Source: Candidatus Buchananbacteria bacterium CG10_big_fil_rev_8_21_14_0_10_42_9 (lineage in GTDB: Bacteria > Patescibacteriota > Patescibacteriia > Buchananbacterales > 21-14-0-10-42-9). Taken from it: 32,640 nucleotides of DNA. Positions 30,820-32,640 of this stretch are shown piece after piece. How positions within the stretch are numbered: the first letter of the stretch is position 1; each line of letters begins with the position of its first letter. The notes beneath the pieces are model-generated. The model was not told where the DNA came from and did not search any database. It saw only the letters and a list, made by a program, of their open reading frames with translations. Where the stretch lies: assembly GCA_002773845.1 (NCBI GenBank), contig PEZZ01000002.1, positions 14,565 to 47,204 of the forward strand, in the 5' to 3' direction. The position numbers and the translations under genes were made by a program.

Positions 30820-31275
30820 ATGGACAGAAACAATTTTGAAAAACCCGGCAGCGACGGCGGAAGTATTGACGAAGGCCGTGATTTAAATGATGTTACAATT
30901 GCCGGAGAATTTACGGACGACCCACGCAGTCAATTTGAATTCGAACCTAAAAAGTTAGACCTTGCAGTTTTAGTTGAACAGGGGATTGATTTTATTTTTG
31001 AATCGGTATAAAACGAGCCATTGGCATTGCGAGCAACAGCTTTACGCTTAGGAGAATATTTTGCCTCAGCCGAGGAGGCGCTTCAGGAATGTGTGCATGA
31101 GCGTCTTTCAACAAAAGAGTCATCGAAGATAGCATTAATTTTTCAGAAAGGGCTTGATGAGGCTTTAAGAATAGCTAATACTCGCAATTCCCATGATGAT
31201 ATTTATGATTACGCCGAAGCCGTTGCCCAAAAGTTTGAAGCAATTCTGGATATAATCGATAAAAGTAAGAAATAA
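30820..31275 (+). pseudogene. Acidic helical protein, tandem family copy 3, interrupted by in-frame TAA
   Basis: A single reading frame of 152 codons with one internal stop. Codons 1-63 (MDRNNFEKPG to IDFIFESV) end at TAA 31009-31011. The same frame resumes with NEPLALRATALRLGEYF and continues to KSKK. Total length (about 151) matches the 157 of copies 1 and 2, and the downstream part aligns with their second half, including a C-terminal helix with HDD (SHDDIYDYAEAV versus LHDDLVQIKN). No base is inserted or lost. Either a recent nonsense mutation, an assembly or read error, or two separate short proteins (the second from TTG 31021). Confidence 0.7.
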
Positions 31276-31343
31276 TTTTTATTGTTATGTGGATAAAAAA
31301 TTTGACACAAAAAAATAATTTTTTGCCTGTTATTAGTCAATGG
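31276..31343. other. AT-rich spacer before the GCS2 promoter
   Basis: Contains only a weak AAAAAATT / AATTTTTT inverted repeat (about 31297-31324) that could end the murein operon mRNA. No open frame or RNA gene seen. Confidence 0.3.
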
Positions 31344-31371
31344 TTGACTACAAAGCAAACTTTGGTATAAT
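31344..31371 (+). promoter_or_regulatory. Promoter for the GCS2-like gene
   Basis: TTGACT (31344-31349), 16-base spacer, TATAAT (31366-31371) with extended -10 TGG. Predicted start near 31378 and a leader of about 24 bases without a Shine-Dalgarno sequence. Confidence 0.8.
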
Positions 31372-31401
31372 GGCTTTTGTATCTTAAAAATAACTCCATA
31401 T

Positions 31402-32640
31402 ATGGCCGACAATTCGCAATTTAAGCTAAAGGCGAAGATTTCAAAAAAGCGAAAAAGTACTAAAAGCACTCTTAAAGAAGCGGTAAAAAAAACCGTTACC
31501 AGCAAGAAAAAACCATCCAGAAAGAAAACGCCACTCAAGCGCTCAACCCTCGGCTATGAGGCCGAGTTTTTTTTGTTGAACAAAAAAGGGCAAGTTATCC
31601 ACGAAGCTGATTATCTATTAAAAAAGATTGACGAAAAAAAGCGAAATCCTAGTTCATTTATCGTTAAAGAGATTGACCATAATCAAATTGAGGTTGGCTG
31701 TTATCCCGACGTGGAATCAGTTAATACTCTTGATGCGTTAGTCCAAAATTTAAAATTACTTTTGTTTACCGCCGAAGAAGAAGGTATGGTTATATGTCCG
31801 CTGGGTACGTATCCGGGTAAGTTTATGCCACAGATCAGAAAAGACCCGACTAAATACAATGCCTATCAAAGAGCCCTAGGTAAAAGCCGGTATGCTCAAA
31901 TGGCCCGGACAAACGGTTTTCATTGTCACTATGCGTTACCTAAAGGTGTGTTTGATGCTAAAAAATTGAAAGTAAAACGTCTTGTCACTTCCAAAAATAA
32001 GGACAGCTTAGTTAATGCTTATAATTTTTTAATTGCGGCTGACCCAGCGCTGATTACTTTTATGCAGTCTTCGCCTTTTTTGCAAGGTAAGTTAGTCGGG
32101 AAGGGCGCGCGAACTTTAATTATGCATGGCGACGATTCTCTAGATTTTCCTAACGGGATTTATGCGAATCATCCAATATTCGGAGTCTTACCTCCATACG
32201 CTCACACTGGCACAGATTTAATTAACCTTTCTAACCGTCGTTATGAAGAGTGGAAAAAATTGTTAACTGAAAGCGGCACTAAAGAAAGTGAATTTAACTC
32301 ATATTACAAATCGATTTTAGAAACTAACTGGTCGCCATTACGTATTAATCAGCATGGCACTTTAGAGCAGCGGGGGATGGATATTAATCATCCGCACATT
32401 ATGTTTGCTGTTTCGGTTTTAATCCAAGTCGCCCTGCGCGCCATCCAAGAGAATTTTTATCAAGTTGAACCCTCAGATCTAGCAGTTAAGGAACCGTTTA
32501 AAATTGAAAAGAAAACAATTTATATCCCGCCCGATACATACGTTAAAAATGAGCTTCAAAAAAAAGCCGTGTATAAAGGCCTAGAAGACGAAGAAGTTTG
32601 GTATTATTGTAAACGGTTATTGTGGCTCGTAAAAATATTG
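31402..32640 (+). CDS. Glutamate-cysteine ligase-like protein (GCS2 family), 3' end outside window
   Basis: 413 codons visible, no stop before the window ends. Residues 10-47 are a Lys/Arg/Ser/Thr-rich extension not typical of the family. The ligase domain starts at about 49: GYEAEFFLL (51-59, the GxExEF substrate and metal motif), EVGCYPDVES near 98-107, GTYPG near 136-140, FHCHY (173-177, matching the GxHxHv metal motif), and NQHGTLEQRGMD (316-327, matching the GT.E.R.D motif). GCS2 enzymes join glutamate to cysteine or another amine using ATP. In a cell unlikely to make glutathione, the true substrate is open. Start ATG 31402 follows the promoter by 30 bases. Confidence 0.78.
   Translation, partial: MADNSQFKLKAKISKKRKSTKSTLKEAVKKTVTSKKKPSRKKTPLKRSTLGYEAEFFLLNKKGQVIHEADYLLKKIDEKKRNPSSFIVKEIDHNQIEVGCYPDVESVNTLDALVQNLKLLLFTAEEEGMVICPLGTYPGKFMPQIRKDPTKYNAYQRALGKSRYAQMARTNGFHCHYALPKGVFDAKKLKVKRLVTSKNKDSLVNAYNFLIAADPALITFMQSSPFLQGKLVGKGARTLIMHGDDSLDFPNGIYANHPIFGVLPPYAHTGTDLINLSNRRYEEWKKLLTESGTKESEFNSYYKSILETNWSPLRINQHGTLEQRGMDINHPHIMFAVSVLIQVALRAIQENFYQVEPSDLAVKEPFKIEKKTIYIPPDTYVKNELQKKAVYKGLEDEEVWYYCKRLLWLVKIL
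31549..31574 (+). terminator. Intrinsic-terminator-like hairpin inside the GCS2-like gene
   Basis: CTCGGC (31549-31554), six-base loop, GCCGAG (31561-31566), then eight T (31567-31574). It lies about 150 bases into the gene, covering codons 50-58 that encode the conserved GYEAEFF motif. May cause premature termination, or be a by-product of the coding sequence. Confidence 0.4.

Noticed and set aside
1-32640. CRISPR arrays, insertion sequences, prophage genes, tRNA or rRNA genes
   Set aside because: No regularly spaced repeats, transposase or phage proteins, or tRNA/rRNA-like segments were seen; I cannot run a covariance search, so a divergent small RNA could be missed.

Overview
The window looks like part of a small, AT-rich genome from the Candidate Phyla Radiation (Patescibacteria), most likely Parcubacteria-like. 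The evidence is the gene content and the compact ribosomal and translation proteins: a 195-residue EF-Ts without a long insert, bL27 starting directly at MAHKK, and bL31 and bS/uS2-type proteins with Lys-rich tails. Many gene ends overlap by 1-23 nt, and the pilus and murein operons sit side by side. UGA is used as an ordinary stop (prfA, mraY and the patatin gene all end in TGA), so this is not one of the UGA-glycine lineages. The presence of bL9 mildly argues against Microgenomates. The lineage call is inference; no rRNA is present.

Layout. Positions 1-5.1 kb hold translation genes: a zinc-ribbon protein with rplY (+), rpmE-prfA-prmC (-), and rpsB-tsf (+). Positions 5.1-9.1 kb hold an Arg-rich 36-residue micro-ORF, gap, a PH-like membrane protein, rplI and pyrG (all +). 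Positions 9.1-11.3 kb hold a small GC-rich minus-strand locus (membrane microprotein or structured RNA), rpmA (-), a disordered protein with a C39-type peptidase lipoprotein (+), and a leaderless ferredoxin (+). Positions 11.3-20.8 kb are one minus-strand type IV pilus operon, in transcription order pilB-pilC, three pseudopilin-like genes, pilM-pilN-pilO and a small membrane gene. The first pseudopilin is a 745-residue fusion to a seven-repeat beta-propeller. Positions 20.9-29.8 kb are a plus-strand cell-wall cluster: membrane protein, mraY, pgeF, murD, ftsW, murG, patatin-like phospholipase, murC, murB. Positions 29.8-31.3 kb hold three tandem paralogous acidic helical proteins, the third broken by an in-frame TAA. 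From 31.4 kb to the end is a GCS2-type glutamate-cysteine ligase-like gene that runs off the window.

How it fits together. The pilus operon encodes motor, platform, the inner-membrane PilMNO scaffold and a set of minor pilins. The propeller pseudopilin is the best candidate for a tip adhesin of a host-dependent cell. It lacks, within this window, a major pilin, retraction ATPase and prepilin peptidase. The mur cluster supplies lipid I/II synthesis and the SEDS polymerase, with PgeF as a probable quality-control enzyme.

Transcription signals are unusually readable. Many promoters match TTGACA-N17-TATAAT closely. Several place the -10 box only 5-6 nt before an ATG, implying leaderless mRNAs (prfA, ferredoxin, perhaps rplI). 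Two divergent gene pairs share overlapping -35 boxes. Strong Shine-Dalgarno sequences are rare in the window and occur at rpsB and the two unrecognised small ORFs.
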